Assembly: GCA_016793415.1 (NCBI GenBank)
Contig: JAEUMC010000464.1
Span: forward strand, 1-13,046
Source of the DNA: Devosia sp.
GTDB lineage: Bacteria > Pseudomonadota > Alphaproteobacteria > Rhizobiales > Devosiaceae
Direction: 5' to 3'
Length of the DNA: 13,046 bases
Every line of letters begins with the position of its first letter. Positions within the stretch are counted from its first letter, which is position 1. The position numbers and the translations under genes were made by a program. Below are positions 5,541 through 11,716 of this stretch, in pieces. Under the pieces are notes generated by a model. The model made no database searches and had not been told where the DNA came from. It saw only the letters and a list, made by a program, of their open reading frames with translations.

Positions 5541-7622
5541 CTAGGCCGGCTGCCCCGTTTCAGTTCCGCCCGTGGCTGGCAGCGACAGGCGGAATACGGA
5601 GCCCCCGGCGTCGCTCGCGGCGAGGACGAGGTCGCCGCCATGCTGGCGGGCAATGGCCCGCGAGACATAGAGCCCGAGCCCGGAGCCGTTGGCGCGCTGG
5701 CCGGCGGCGCGATAATATTTGAGGAAGATGCGCTCGTGGTCCTCGGGGGCGATGCCGTCGCCCTCATCGGTCACCGTCAGTTGCGCCATGCCCTGATCCA
5801 CCGACAGCCGGACCATCACCGGCGCGGGGGCGGCCGAGTATTTCGTGGCGTTCTGGATCAGGTTGAGCACCACGACTTCCAGCAGGCTGCGGTCGCCCAG
5901 CACCCGGGCCTCATCGGCATGGGTGAAGGTCACGCGCCGGGCGACCTCGCTGTCGAGCCCCGCTTCCACCGTGCGCAGCATTTCGCCGAGGTCCAGCGGC
6001 TCGGCCTGCAGCGCGGCGCGTCCCGCGTCCAGCCGCTCCCCGGCCAGCACATTGTCGATCAGCATCGACATCCGCTTGACGGTCTGGCGGATCCTCGTGG
6101 CGCGCCGCCTGACCTCCTCGGCGTCCTCGCCATCCGAGAGCGACAGGTTGTCTGCGGCGGCGCCGATGACCGCCAGCGGGGCGCGGAACTCGTGCGACAC
6201 CAGGGCGACGAAATCGCGCTGCTGCGCCAGGGCATCGTTGACGGAGTCGAGCGACTGCCGAAGCTTTTCTTCGAGCCGCTGGCGCCGGTCCATTTCCTCG
6301 GTCAGCGCGGCGTTGCTCTCAGCCAGTTCGGCGGTGCGCTCGCTGACCTTGAGCGTCAGTGCCTGCTCGGCCGACCGGGCCGTAGCAATGGCTCGATCCT
6401 TCTCGGCGCGCAGGCCAAGTTCCGCTCGCCGCGCGCGCTGTGCCACAGCGGCACTGATCAGCACCAGGTGGATCAGTGTGCCCACCGCCATGAACCTGGC
6501 TAGCGAGCTATCGACCCCGAGCGGGTTGGCGCCCGTGTACTGGCTCTGCATGACCAGGCTGACGAAAACGATGACCGAGAAGGCGAGGGCCGACAGCAGG
6601 TACTGGTACTGCCGTCTCAGAAGAAGCAGGTAGAGCACGAAGATGGCGATGAATATGTACGAGAACTGCTGCAGCCGGGACACGAAAAGCGCGACGTCAT
6701 TGTAGCGTCCCGCAAGTGCGAACAGCGCCGCCCCGCCATTGAGCCACGCCATTGTCACTATGGCGCGCCGGGCCCAGATCGAGTGTCTGCGGAACTCGAA
6801 CAGGCGCCCCAGGAACCACACCATGACAAGACTATAGAGGCAGACAATGACTCCCCAGCTACGCTGGATCTGGGCGGGTTCCAGAAACCGCAGGATCTCG
6901 TCCGCGTATCCCAGGTGGAAGATTGCGATCAGCGATGATGCGACAAGCACTGCTGCGTAGAGCAGGTACAAACTGTCCCGCAGAAGATAAGAAAACAGCA
7001 GATTCGCCAGGATCATTGCGCCGATCGAGCCAAGAACCAGCCCGATGATCCAGTGATCGGAGCGACGGTACCTCTCGTACCCCTCCTTCTGCCAGATGTT
7101 CAGTGCAGTGGTGATCGAGGTCATCGACTGGAGACGGAGGAAATACTGGTTCTCGGTCGCGGGCACGACGATCGGAAAGAGCGCCGTGTAGGCACGCGGA
7201 CCGGCCTGGTCGCCGGACACCACGCCTGGCGGCAGACTGGTGACGTGCCCCATCTCGTCGCGGACATAAAGCGCGACGTTCTCGATCAAGGGGCGCTCGA
7301 CCTGGAGCAGCCACTGCGCGGGAGCTGCCGGCCCCGATAGTGAAAACCGCACCCAGACAGCTCCCGCTCGGTACCCCTCGGTGAGCATCGACGGGATGGG
7401 CTTGAACTGGAGATCGGCACGTCCCGAAGAAACCTCGTCAATCGTCAACGCCCCGGTCGGGTCGTACAGAATGGCCAGTGTACCACCCAGCGAGCTTGGG
7501 GCGTCGAGACCATCGCCCGCTTGCAACGAAAGTGCATAGGCCGGTTGCCACGCTACGCATCCAAACAGAATGGACAAAGCGATGATTAGGTGAAATCGAA
7601 TGTGCACGAAGCGTCGCAACAT
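5541..7622 (-). CDS. Sensor histidine kinase with 7TM-DISM input domain
   Basis: The protein has 693 residues. Residues 1-31 form a signal peptide. About 45-185 is a periplasmic beta-rich domain of the 7TMR-DISM extracellular type (VWVRFSL..., WLLQVERPLIENVALYV). About 191-395 carries seven hydrophobic segments. A coiled coil of roughly 398-470 follows. The dimerisation domain has H477 in FVALVSHEFRAPL, the phospho-accepting histidine. The ATPase domain shows the N box (NLIQNATKYS, N591), the G1 box DEGDG (619-623) and the G2 box GSGLG (646-650). The kinase is therefore complete. DISM receptors are thought to sense small ligands, often carbohydrates; the ligand here is unknown. The divergent response-regulator gene starts 11 bp away and is the evident partner. 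No Shine-Dalgarno precedes ATG 7622. CATAAT (7639-7634, minus strand) could be its -10, giving a very short leader. Confidence 0.93.
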   Translation of the reverse strand: MLRRFVHIRFHLIIALSILFGCVAWQPAYALSLQAGDGLDAPSSLGGTLAILYDPTGALTIDEVSSGRADLQFKPIPSMLTEGYRAGAVWVRFSLSGPAAPAQWLLQVERPLIENVALYVRDEMGHVTSLPPGVVSGDQAGPRAYTALFPIVVPATENQYFLRLQSMTSITTALNIWQKEGYERYRRSDHWIIGLVLGSIGAMILANLLFSYLLRDSLYLLYAAVLVASSLIAIFHLGYADEILRFLEPAQIQRSWGVIVCLYSLVMVWFLGRLFEFRRHSIWARRAIVTMAWLNGGAALFALAGRYNDVALFVSRLQQFSYIFIAIFVLYLLLLRRQYQYLLSALAFSVIVFVSLVMQSQYTGANPLGVDSSLARFMAVGTLIHLVLISAAVAQRARRAELGLRAEKDRAIATARSAEQALTLKVSERTAELAESNAALTEEMDRRQRLEEKLRQSLDSVNDALAQQRDFVALVSHEFRAPLAVIGAAADNLSLSDGEDAEEVRRRATRIRQTVKRMSMLIDNVLAGERLDAGRAALQAEPLDLGEMLRTVEAGLDSEVARRVTFTHADEARVLGDRSLLEVVVLNLIQNATKYSAAPAPVMVRLSVDQGMAQLTVTDEGDGIAPEDHERIFLKYYRAAGQRANGSGLGLYVSRAIARQHGGDLVLAASDAGGSVFRLSLPATGGTETGQPA

Positions 7623-7663
7623 GAGATTTTATTATGCTGGGGGAAGAACTTAAGAGGGCTGCC
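7623..7663. promoter_or_regulatory. Compact divergent start region of the kinase and regulator genes
   Basis: Only 11 bp lie between the kinase ATG (7622) and the regulator ATG (7634). TATTAT (7630-7635, plus) and CATAAT (7639-7634, minus) overlap as possible back-to-back -10 boxes; neither has a clear -35. AGAGGG (7653-7658) lies five bases before GTG 7664, an alternative regulator start with a far better ribosome site than ATG 7634. Confidence 0.35.
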
Positions 7664-8347
7664 GTGGCCGTCGGGCCGCTCGTCTACCTGGTGGATGACG
7701 ATGGCGACCTGCGCGAAGAAATGCTGCTCGGCCTAACCAGGCTGGGGCTCGACGTGCATGGGTTCGACAGTGCGGCGGCGCTCTATCGGGCCTATGCGGC
7801 CAAGCCGCCGGATGTCGTCGTCCTCGACATCGGCCTCTACGGCGAAGACGGCCTGTCGATCGCCACGCACCTGCGCGCCTCCCGCTCGGTTGGCATCATC
7901 ATGGCCACGGCGCGCGGATCGATCGACGATCGCGTGCAGGGGCTCAGCACTGGCGCCGATGCCTACCTGGTCAAGCCGGTGGACGTACGGGAACTCGCCG
8001 CGACGATCCTCGCGCTCAACCAGCGGCTGACCCGGCACCAGGCCACAGCGGCGCCGGTGACGCCGCGCTGGGCGCTGGAGGAGGGCGGCTGGGTGCTGAC
8101 CGACGGCATGGGCCACCGCCTGCGGCTGACCACTTCGGAACACCACTTCCTGGGGCGGCTGTTCCGCGAGCGCGGCAGGACGGTGGAGCGCCGCGCCATC
8201 GTCGAGGCGATGGGCGGCGATGTCTACGAGTTCAACTACGCCCATCTCGACACCATCGCGAGCCGGCTGCGTCGACGCGCCGAAAAGTCGAACATGCTTA
8301 TCCCCCTGCATGCCATCCGCGGCGAAGGCTTCGCCTTCACCGACTAA
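7634..8347 (+). CDS. OmpR-type response regulator (REC plus winged-helix DNA-binding domain)
   Basis: The protein has 237 residues from ATG 7634, or 227 from GTG 7664. The receiver domain spans roughly 15-130: acidic patch D21-D23 (LVDDDGD), phospho-acceptor D65 (VVLDIG), T92 (ATARG) and K114 (VKP), all in the expected order. The segment after D65 reads IGLYGEDG in place of the usual LPxxDG. About 143-237 is a winged helix (LTTSEHHFLGRLF for the first helices; TIASRLRRRAEK as recognition helix). It would be phosphorylated by the divergent 7TM-DISM kinase. The target genes are not shown. The next gene on the same strand is the outer-membrane barrel after a 378-bp gap, a natural candidate by position. 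The SD-like AGAGGG before GTG 7664 favours the shorter start; the longer ATG start is given as it cannot be excluded. Confidence 0.92.
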   Translation: MLGEELKRAAVAVGPLVYLVDDDGDLREEMLLGLTRLGLDVHGFDSAAALYRAYAAKPPDVVVLDIGLYGEDGLSIATHLRASRSVGIIMATARGSIDDRVQGLSTGADAYLVKPVDVRELAATILALNQRLTRHQATAAPVTPRWALEEGGWVLTDGMGHRLRLTTSEHHFLGRLFRERGRTVERRAIVEAMGGDVYEFNYAHLDTIASRLRRRAEKSNMLIPLHAIRGEGFAFTD

Positions 8348-8386
8348 GGTCCAGATGCGTTGATACGCGCCGGCTCCAACGCTCCT

Positions 8387-8408
8387 CCCCCGCCAGGCGT
8401 GGCGGGGG
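8387..8408 (+). terminator. GC-rich hairpin downstream of the response-regulator gene
   Basis: CCCCCGCCA (8387-8395) and TGGCGGGGG (8400-8408) form a perfect 9-bp stem with loop GGCG, 39 bases after the stop. No T-run follows, so it is either an atypical terminator or an mRNA 3' end stabiliser. Confidence 0.45.
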
Positions 8409-8495
8409 TCCCGTTGCCGCGTCCACGGCATGCCTGGGCAGGCGCGTCTGTTCCGGATCAAATTCCCACGATAATTTTGCAACACTATCGCCGCA

Positions 8496-8524
8496 TTGTC
8501 GATCAAGAAGTAAACGTAAATTAT
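8496..8524 (+). promoter_or_regulatory. Possible promoter of the outer-membrane protein gene with a long leader
   Basis: TTGTCG (8496-8501) and AATTAT (8519-8524) are separated by 17 bases in a locally AT-rich stretch, each four of six to consensus. Transcription from about 8531 would give a leader of roughly 195 bases. A closer alternative -10, TCTAAT (8702-8707), lacks a -35. Weak. Confidence 0.3.
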
Positions 8525-8535
8525 GCCTTGATGAC

Positions 8536-8577
8536 AGGAGGTGTCGGCAAGTGAAAGGAACTGACAGGAACAGTTAG
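8536..8577 (+). other. Strong Shine-Dalgarno with an eight-codon minigene (possible leader peptide)
   Basis: AGGAGG (8536-8541), a full-consensus ribosome site and the best near any start in this window, is followed after nine bases by GTG 8551 and codons for VKGTDRNS, ending TAG at 8575-8577. The hairpin at 8589-8640 begins 11 bases later. Whether it is translated is unknown. It may control downstream structure, or be chance. Confidence 0.3.
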
Positions 8578-8588
8578 AACCTGACGTT

Positions 8589-8640
8589 GTTGTGAATCTC
8601 TGCCGTCCCTACTGATCGCAATCAGATGGGGGTTCACAAC
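8589..8640 (+). promoter_or_regulatory. Two-part hairpin in the likely 5' leader of the outer-membrane protein gene
   Basis: GTTGTGAA (8589-8596) pairs perfectly with TTCACAAC (8633-8640). The helix can continue inward by about six pairs, four of them G-U (8597-8602 with 8627-8632). Inside it CTGAT and ATCAG (8612-8625) close a separate loop CGCA. The G-U pairs mean the structure is stronger as plus-strand RNA than as DNA, which suggests an RNA element. The downstream ATG is 85 bases away. No known riboswitch was recognised. Confidence 0.4.
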
Positions 8641-8725
8641 GAAACCGATCTAAAAATGGGTCGTCCCCGGCGCTGCCGAACGATGACCATGACCGGAACG
8701 TTCTAATTTAAGGGACACAAGCCAA

Positions 8726-10117
8726 ATGAGGCCAAAGACGCTCGTGTTGGGTCTGAACGCAGCCCTGCTGCTTTCGACTGCTGTTATTGCTGCGGATCCT
8801 CCAGCACCTGCTGCGCTGGTGATCGAGGACGAGGCGGAGCCCCTGTTCAAGCTGTCGATCGAAGGCGGCGTCAGCGCGTTCAATATCCCCGATACCGATA
8901 CGGTGGGCATCACCAATATCGGTGGCGGCAATGCCGACCAGCCGCTGTTCGAGGGCCTGGATGACACGCTCTATGGCGGCACCATCAGCCTGGAGATGAG
9001 CGCGCCGCTCAATGGTGACGGCCTCTCGGTGAACGTCTCGGGCTTCGGCTCGTTTGCGACGCGCAGTGGCAGCGAGTCGGTAACCCTTTCGGACGAACGG
9101 CTCCTTGTCTTGCAGGCGCCGAGCCTGCCGTCCGGGATCATTAACCTCGACACCTGGGACGTGGACAATGTTCCCGTTGGTACCTCGATTGGCGACGATG
9201 GCGCTGCCGTCGCGCAGGTTTCCGGTGGAGCGGGCGATATTGGCGGCGGTGTGAATCTCGGCACCATCTTTCCGGCTGCCGACAGTGCTGTGACCATCGG
9301 CGCGGACGGCTTCGGCTACGGCGGTATTGCTACCGACGGTCAAACACTTGCGCTTGGCGCGATCGCGACCGATCAAGGCGCGATCTTCGTCGGCTACGGC
9401 GAACTGCGGGGCTGGGGTGTTACCACTGACGTCACGCAGGACATGGTCTATGCCGGCGGCGACATCACCTTGTCGCAGCGCTCTGCATCGGATGATGGCG
9501 GCGTGGTCTTCAGCGCCTATGGCGGTCCGAGCTTCCGCTACCTCGGAACCGAGACGACCACCAAGACGACGGTCACTCCGTCGCAGGGAACCTACAACTA
9601 CGACTATGCCTCGTTCGGGCTGAACACTGTCGAGAACATCGACACCTACTATGCGGGTGCGGTGGCCGGCGCCAGTGTCGATATCGACGTATGGCAGGGC
9701 TCGACGCTGACGCTGGGCCTGGGCGCCGGCGCCTATTATGCCTCGTCCAACTACGCGTCAGAGACCGAGGCGACGCTGTTTGGCGGCACCGAGAGCTTTG
9801 ACGAGAGCGCCACAAGCCGCCTCGAGCTCGATCCTGAGGCCGGCTTCGCCTACACGCTCAAGGGCGATGCCGCCTTCTCGGCGGATATTGCCGAGAATAT
9901 GCAGATCAAGTTCGGCCTTGGTGCGGAATACCTGTCGCGTGTCGCCACCAGCCGTGTCGTCGGCAGCAATGGCGTCAGCAACCACGACGTCGATGGTGAC
10001 GATTTCGAGGCCGACGATGTCGACTACAACAGCGACAACGTCACCGGCGGTACCGTGCTGTCGTTCGGCGATGCCTGGTCCTACAAGGCGACCGTGGGCC
10101 TGACCGGCCAGTTCTGA
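8726..10117 (+). CDS. Outer-membrane beta-barrel protein with predicted mature N-terminus Ala-Asp
   Basis: The protein has 463 residues. Residues 1-22 form a signal peptide (MRPKTLVLGLNAALLLSTAV, then IA) with a VIA|AD cleavage site, leaving mature ADPPAPAALVIEDEAE. After this short Pro/Ala linker come many alternating hydrophobic strands rich in Gly, Tyr, Ser and Asp. The protein ends YKATVGLTGQF, with the terminal Phe and alternating pattern of an outer-membrane assembly signal. No cysteine is seen. An acidic segment around 422-440 (NHDVDGDDFEADDVDYNSD) looks like a surface or calcium-binding loop. In Brucella and Agrobacterium, barrels with an N-terminal alanyl-aspartyl motif are cross-linked to peptidoglycan by L,D-transpeptidases; this one fits that pattern. 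It is not recognised as a named porin. AAGGGA (8710-8715) lies ten bases before the ATG. A terminator-like hairpin follows at 10128-10154. Confidence 0.85.
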   Translation: MRPKTLVLGLNAALLLSTAVIAADPPAPAALVIEDEAEPLFKLSIEGGVSAFNIPDTDTVGITNIGGGNADQPLFEGLDDTLYGGTISLEMSAPLNGDGLSVNVSGFGSFATRSGSESVTLSDERLLVLQAPSLPSGIINLDTWDVDNVPVGTSIGDDGAAVAQVSGGAGDIGGGVNLGTIFPAADSAVTIGADGFGYGGIATDGQTLALGAIATDQGAIFVGYGELRGWGVTTDVTQDMVYAGGDITLSQRSASDDGGVVFSAYGGPSFRYLGTETTTKTTVTPSQGTYNYDYASFGLNTVENIDTYYAGAVAGASVDIDVWQGSTLTLGLGAGAYYASSNYASETEATLFGGTESFDESATSRLELDPEAGFAYTLKGDAAFSADIAENMQIKFGLGAEYLSRVATSRVVGSNGVSNHDVDGDDFEADDVDYNSDNVTGGTVLSFGDAWSYKATVGLTGQF

Positions 10118-10127
10118 CACACGTCGA

Positions 10128-10154
10128 AAGAGGGGGCGCCTGGCGCTCCCTCTT
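10128..10154 (+). terminator. Terminator-like hairpin after the outer-membrane protein gene
   Basis: A 12-bp stem with one G-U pair (10128-10139 with 10143-10154) closes the loop CTG, ten bases past the stop codon. The right arm ends CCCTCTT, but no long T-run follows. On the minus strand it would serve as a second stop for the facing YkuD gene. Confidence 0.6.
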
Positions 10155-10214
10155 CATCCAAGGCGCCAGAGAGAGAAGCCGAGGAAGCGTGGCAGCGCCT
10201 CGACCGAGGCGGTG

Positions 10215-10262
10215 CAAGCGGCCAGCAAGGGGAAGGGTCCAGACCCTCTCGCTGGCCGCTTG
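10215..10262. terminator. Long nested hairpin between convergent genes, possible bidirectional terminator
   Basis: CAAGCGGCCAGC (10215-10226) and GCTGGCCGCTTG (10251-10262) are perfect 12-base inverted arms. An inner stem AGGGT/ACCCT (10234-10238 with 10243-10247) closes the loop CCAG. On the plus strand the arm runs into TTGTTCGTTT, a broken T-rich tail. It sits between the barrel gene (plus) and the YkuD gene (minus), 52 bases from the latter's stop. Confidence 0.6.
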
Positions 10263-10313
10263 TTCGTTTGGTGCCCCTGGCGACCAGCCCTCGCGGACGC
10301 GATTGCCTTAGCG

Positions 10314-11075
10314 CTAGGCCGCGTTCGCCACCGGGCACTGGCCCATCGGGTCGGCGGGCATCGCTGCCTTGGCGTTGAATACGTATTTGCCTTCGCAGAC
10401 ATCGACATCGGCGGGGCGGCCGTCGATGGCCAGCGCGTCATAGCCCTGCTTCAGGTTGCGCCAGAACGCGATGTTGGGGTTGCTGGCGTAGCGGTCGAGA
10501 TTCTCTGTCGTCATGCGGAACGGATAGAGCTCGAGCTTGAAGCTCTGGTTGCCGCCGTTGAAGCTCTCGCGGGCCAGCGCATAGATTTCCTTCATCTGCT
10601 CGTCGGTCATGGCGTAGCAGCCCACCGACTTGCAGTCGCCATGCACCATCAGGTTGGTGCCGGTGCGGCCATAGGCGCGGTCGAGCTTGTTGGGAAAGCC
10701 GGTATTGAACGACAGGTAGTAGCTCGACTTGGGGTTCATCATGCCGGGAGTGACCTTGTAGAAGCCCTCGGGCGACTGATAGTCGCCCTCCTTGATCTTG
10801 GGGCCGAGCTCGCCGGACCACTTGCAGATGGCATAGGTCTTGAACAGCCGGTAGCGGCCGCCCGTATCGGGCTTCCACACCTCGAGTTCCGAACTCTCCT
10901 TGAACACCCGGACCAGCATGGGCGCCGCCGGCGAGGTATCCATTGCGGCGAGCACGCTGGTGGTGCGCGCCGAGAGCGGCTGCTTGTCCTTGGCGATGCC
11001 GAGGGCGGAACAGCCGGCGAGAAGGCCGGCAAGCATGGCGGTCGCAAGCAGCAGCAGGGGGGAGGTCAAACGCAT
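10314..11075 (-). CDS. YkuD-domain lipoprotein of the YafK/LdtF/DpaA group
   Basis: The protein has 253 residues. It starts MRLTSPLLLLATAMLAGLLA and has a lipobox at LLAGC (C22), so it is a predicted lipoprotein. The YkuD domain spans about 52-190, with the catalytic signature H145-G-D-C-K-S150-V-G-C153-Y. Segments YAICKWSGELGPK, GDYQSPEGFYKV and YPFRMTTENL match, from memory, Escherichia coli YafK (LdtF/DpaA). That enzyme was first taken for an L,D-transpeptidase, then shown to release Braun's lipoprotein from peptidoglycan. Extra cysteines C84, C148, C227 and C247 might form disulfides. The start was chosen for the lipobox; the frame continues upstream to a TTG at 11129 whose extension would bury the signal peptide. 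The facing barrel gene has an Ala-Asp mature end, so attaching or detaching such barrels is a plausible role. The 244 bp to the divergent gene at 11320 hold no convincing promoter or gene. Confidence 0.88.
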   Translation of the reverse strand: MRLTSPLLLLATAMLAGLLAGCSALGIAKDKQPLSARTTSVLAAMDTSPAAPMLVRVFKESSELEVWKPDTGGRYRLFKTYAICKWSGELGPKIKEGDYQSPEGFYKVTPGMMNPKSSYYLSFNTGFPNKLDRAYGRTGTNLMVHGDCKSVGCYAMTDEQMKEIYALARESFNGGNQSFKLELYPFRMTTENLDRYASNPNIAFWRNLKQGYDALAIDGRPADVDVCEGKYVFNAKAAMPADPMGQCPVANAA

Positions 11076-11319
11076 CTTCGGGCACCAGGAACTGTCGAGC
11101 GCGAAGGATAGAAAAGGATGGTTACCCAAGCCTTTCGACCCGTAGCCTTAACAAGGACGTGATGTGGGAATTCGCGCCTTGACCGACGACGCGGACCCGC
11201 CGCCGCGAAGCAATTCTCTAACCACGGCTTCAGCCTGACTTTGTGCGGGTCCGGAACGTAATGGTAATGGAGCGGGCAGCGAGCGCAGAAGCGCCCGCGT
11301 TCAGCCTTGGGGGCTAATC

Positions 11320-11655
11320 GTGAAGCATGCAGTCCTGGGTGGCATCGCCGCCCTGTTCCTCGTCGCGGCGCCGGGCGCCGCGTCGGCCGAAGACCTGGTT
11401 TTCACCCTCACCAACTCCTCCTCCTATGCCCTGAAGAGCTTCTTCACCTCGCCAGCCGATATCGAGAGCTGGGAAGAAGACGTCTTCGGCGAGAATTACC
11501 TGCCCGCCGGCAATTATGTCAGCATCACCATCGCCGACGGGCGGACGCAGTGCGTCTACGACATGAAGTTCATCATGGAAGACGACTCCGAATACGTCGA
11601 AAAGAGCGTCGACCTGTGCGAACTGGGCGAATACACGCTCTCGGACGCCCAGTAG
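11320..11655 (+). CDS. Small secreted two-cysteine protein of unknown function
   Basis: The protein has 111 residues from GTG 11320 and a clear signal peptide (about 1-23, ending PGAASA|ED). The mature part of about 88 residues is beta-rich and acidic: FTLTNSSSYALKSFF, a 'SPADIESWEEDVFG' segment, LPAGNYVSITIADG, then two cysteines (RTQCVYDMKF and VDLCELGEY). The cysteines probably form one disulfide in a compact periplasmic domain. I recall many similar small proteins in Hyphomicrobiales genomes; some carry the label 'argininosuccinate lyase', which cannot be right at this size and with a signal peptide. GGGGG (11309-11313) lies six bases before the GTG. It stands alone, divergent from the YkuD gene, and is followed by a strong hairpin. 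The high content of Glu and Asp contrasts with the Arg/Ala-rich shadow frames, supporting a real gene. Confidence 0.8.
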   Translation: MKHAVLGGIAALFLVAAPGAASAEDLVFTLTNSSSYALKSFFTSPADIESWEEDVFGENYLPAGNYVSITIADGRTQCVYDMKFIMEDDSEYVEKSVDLCELGEYTLSDAQ

Positions 11656-11667
11656 GCCGGCAAACCC

Positions 11668-11696
11668 GGAGATACCGCGCGGGGCGCGGTATCTCC
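11668..11696. terminator. Strong hairpin between convergent genes
   Basis: GGAGATACCGCG (11668-11679) and CGCGGTATCTCC (11685-11696) pair perfectly over 12 bp with loop CGGGG. It sits 12 bases after the stop of the small secreted protein and 20 bases from the stop of the facing hydrolase gene, so it can end both transcripts. No T-run on either side. Confidence 0.6.
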
Positions 11697-11716
11697 TCGG
11701 CAGCCGGAGCCCCGCG

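Noticed and set aside
5454..6503. Plus-strand frame of 349 codons opposite the histidine kinase
   Set aside because: Antisense to the complete kinase catalytic domain; no recognisable domain or ribosome site.
8360..8554. Possible 64-codon gene in the gap after the response regulator
   Set aside because: Begins at TTG without a ribosome site, passes through the GC hairpin and has no protein-like character.
8592..8638. CRP/FNR-like site from TGTGAA and TTCACA
   Set aside because: The half-sites are separated by 35 bases, not about 4-6; the long G-U-containing pairing fits an RNA hairpin better.
10212..11111. Plus-strand frame of 299 codons opposite the YkuD lipoprotein gene
   Set aside because: Antisense to a gene with intact catalytic motifs and lipobox; starts inside the long hairpin.
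11076..11129. N-terminal extension of the YkuD protein to a TTG start
   Set aside because: The extension would place 18 polar residues before a perfect lipoprotein signal peptide; ATG 11075 is the sensible start.
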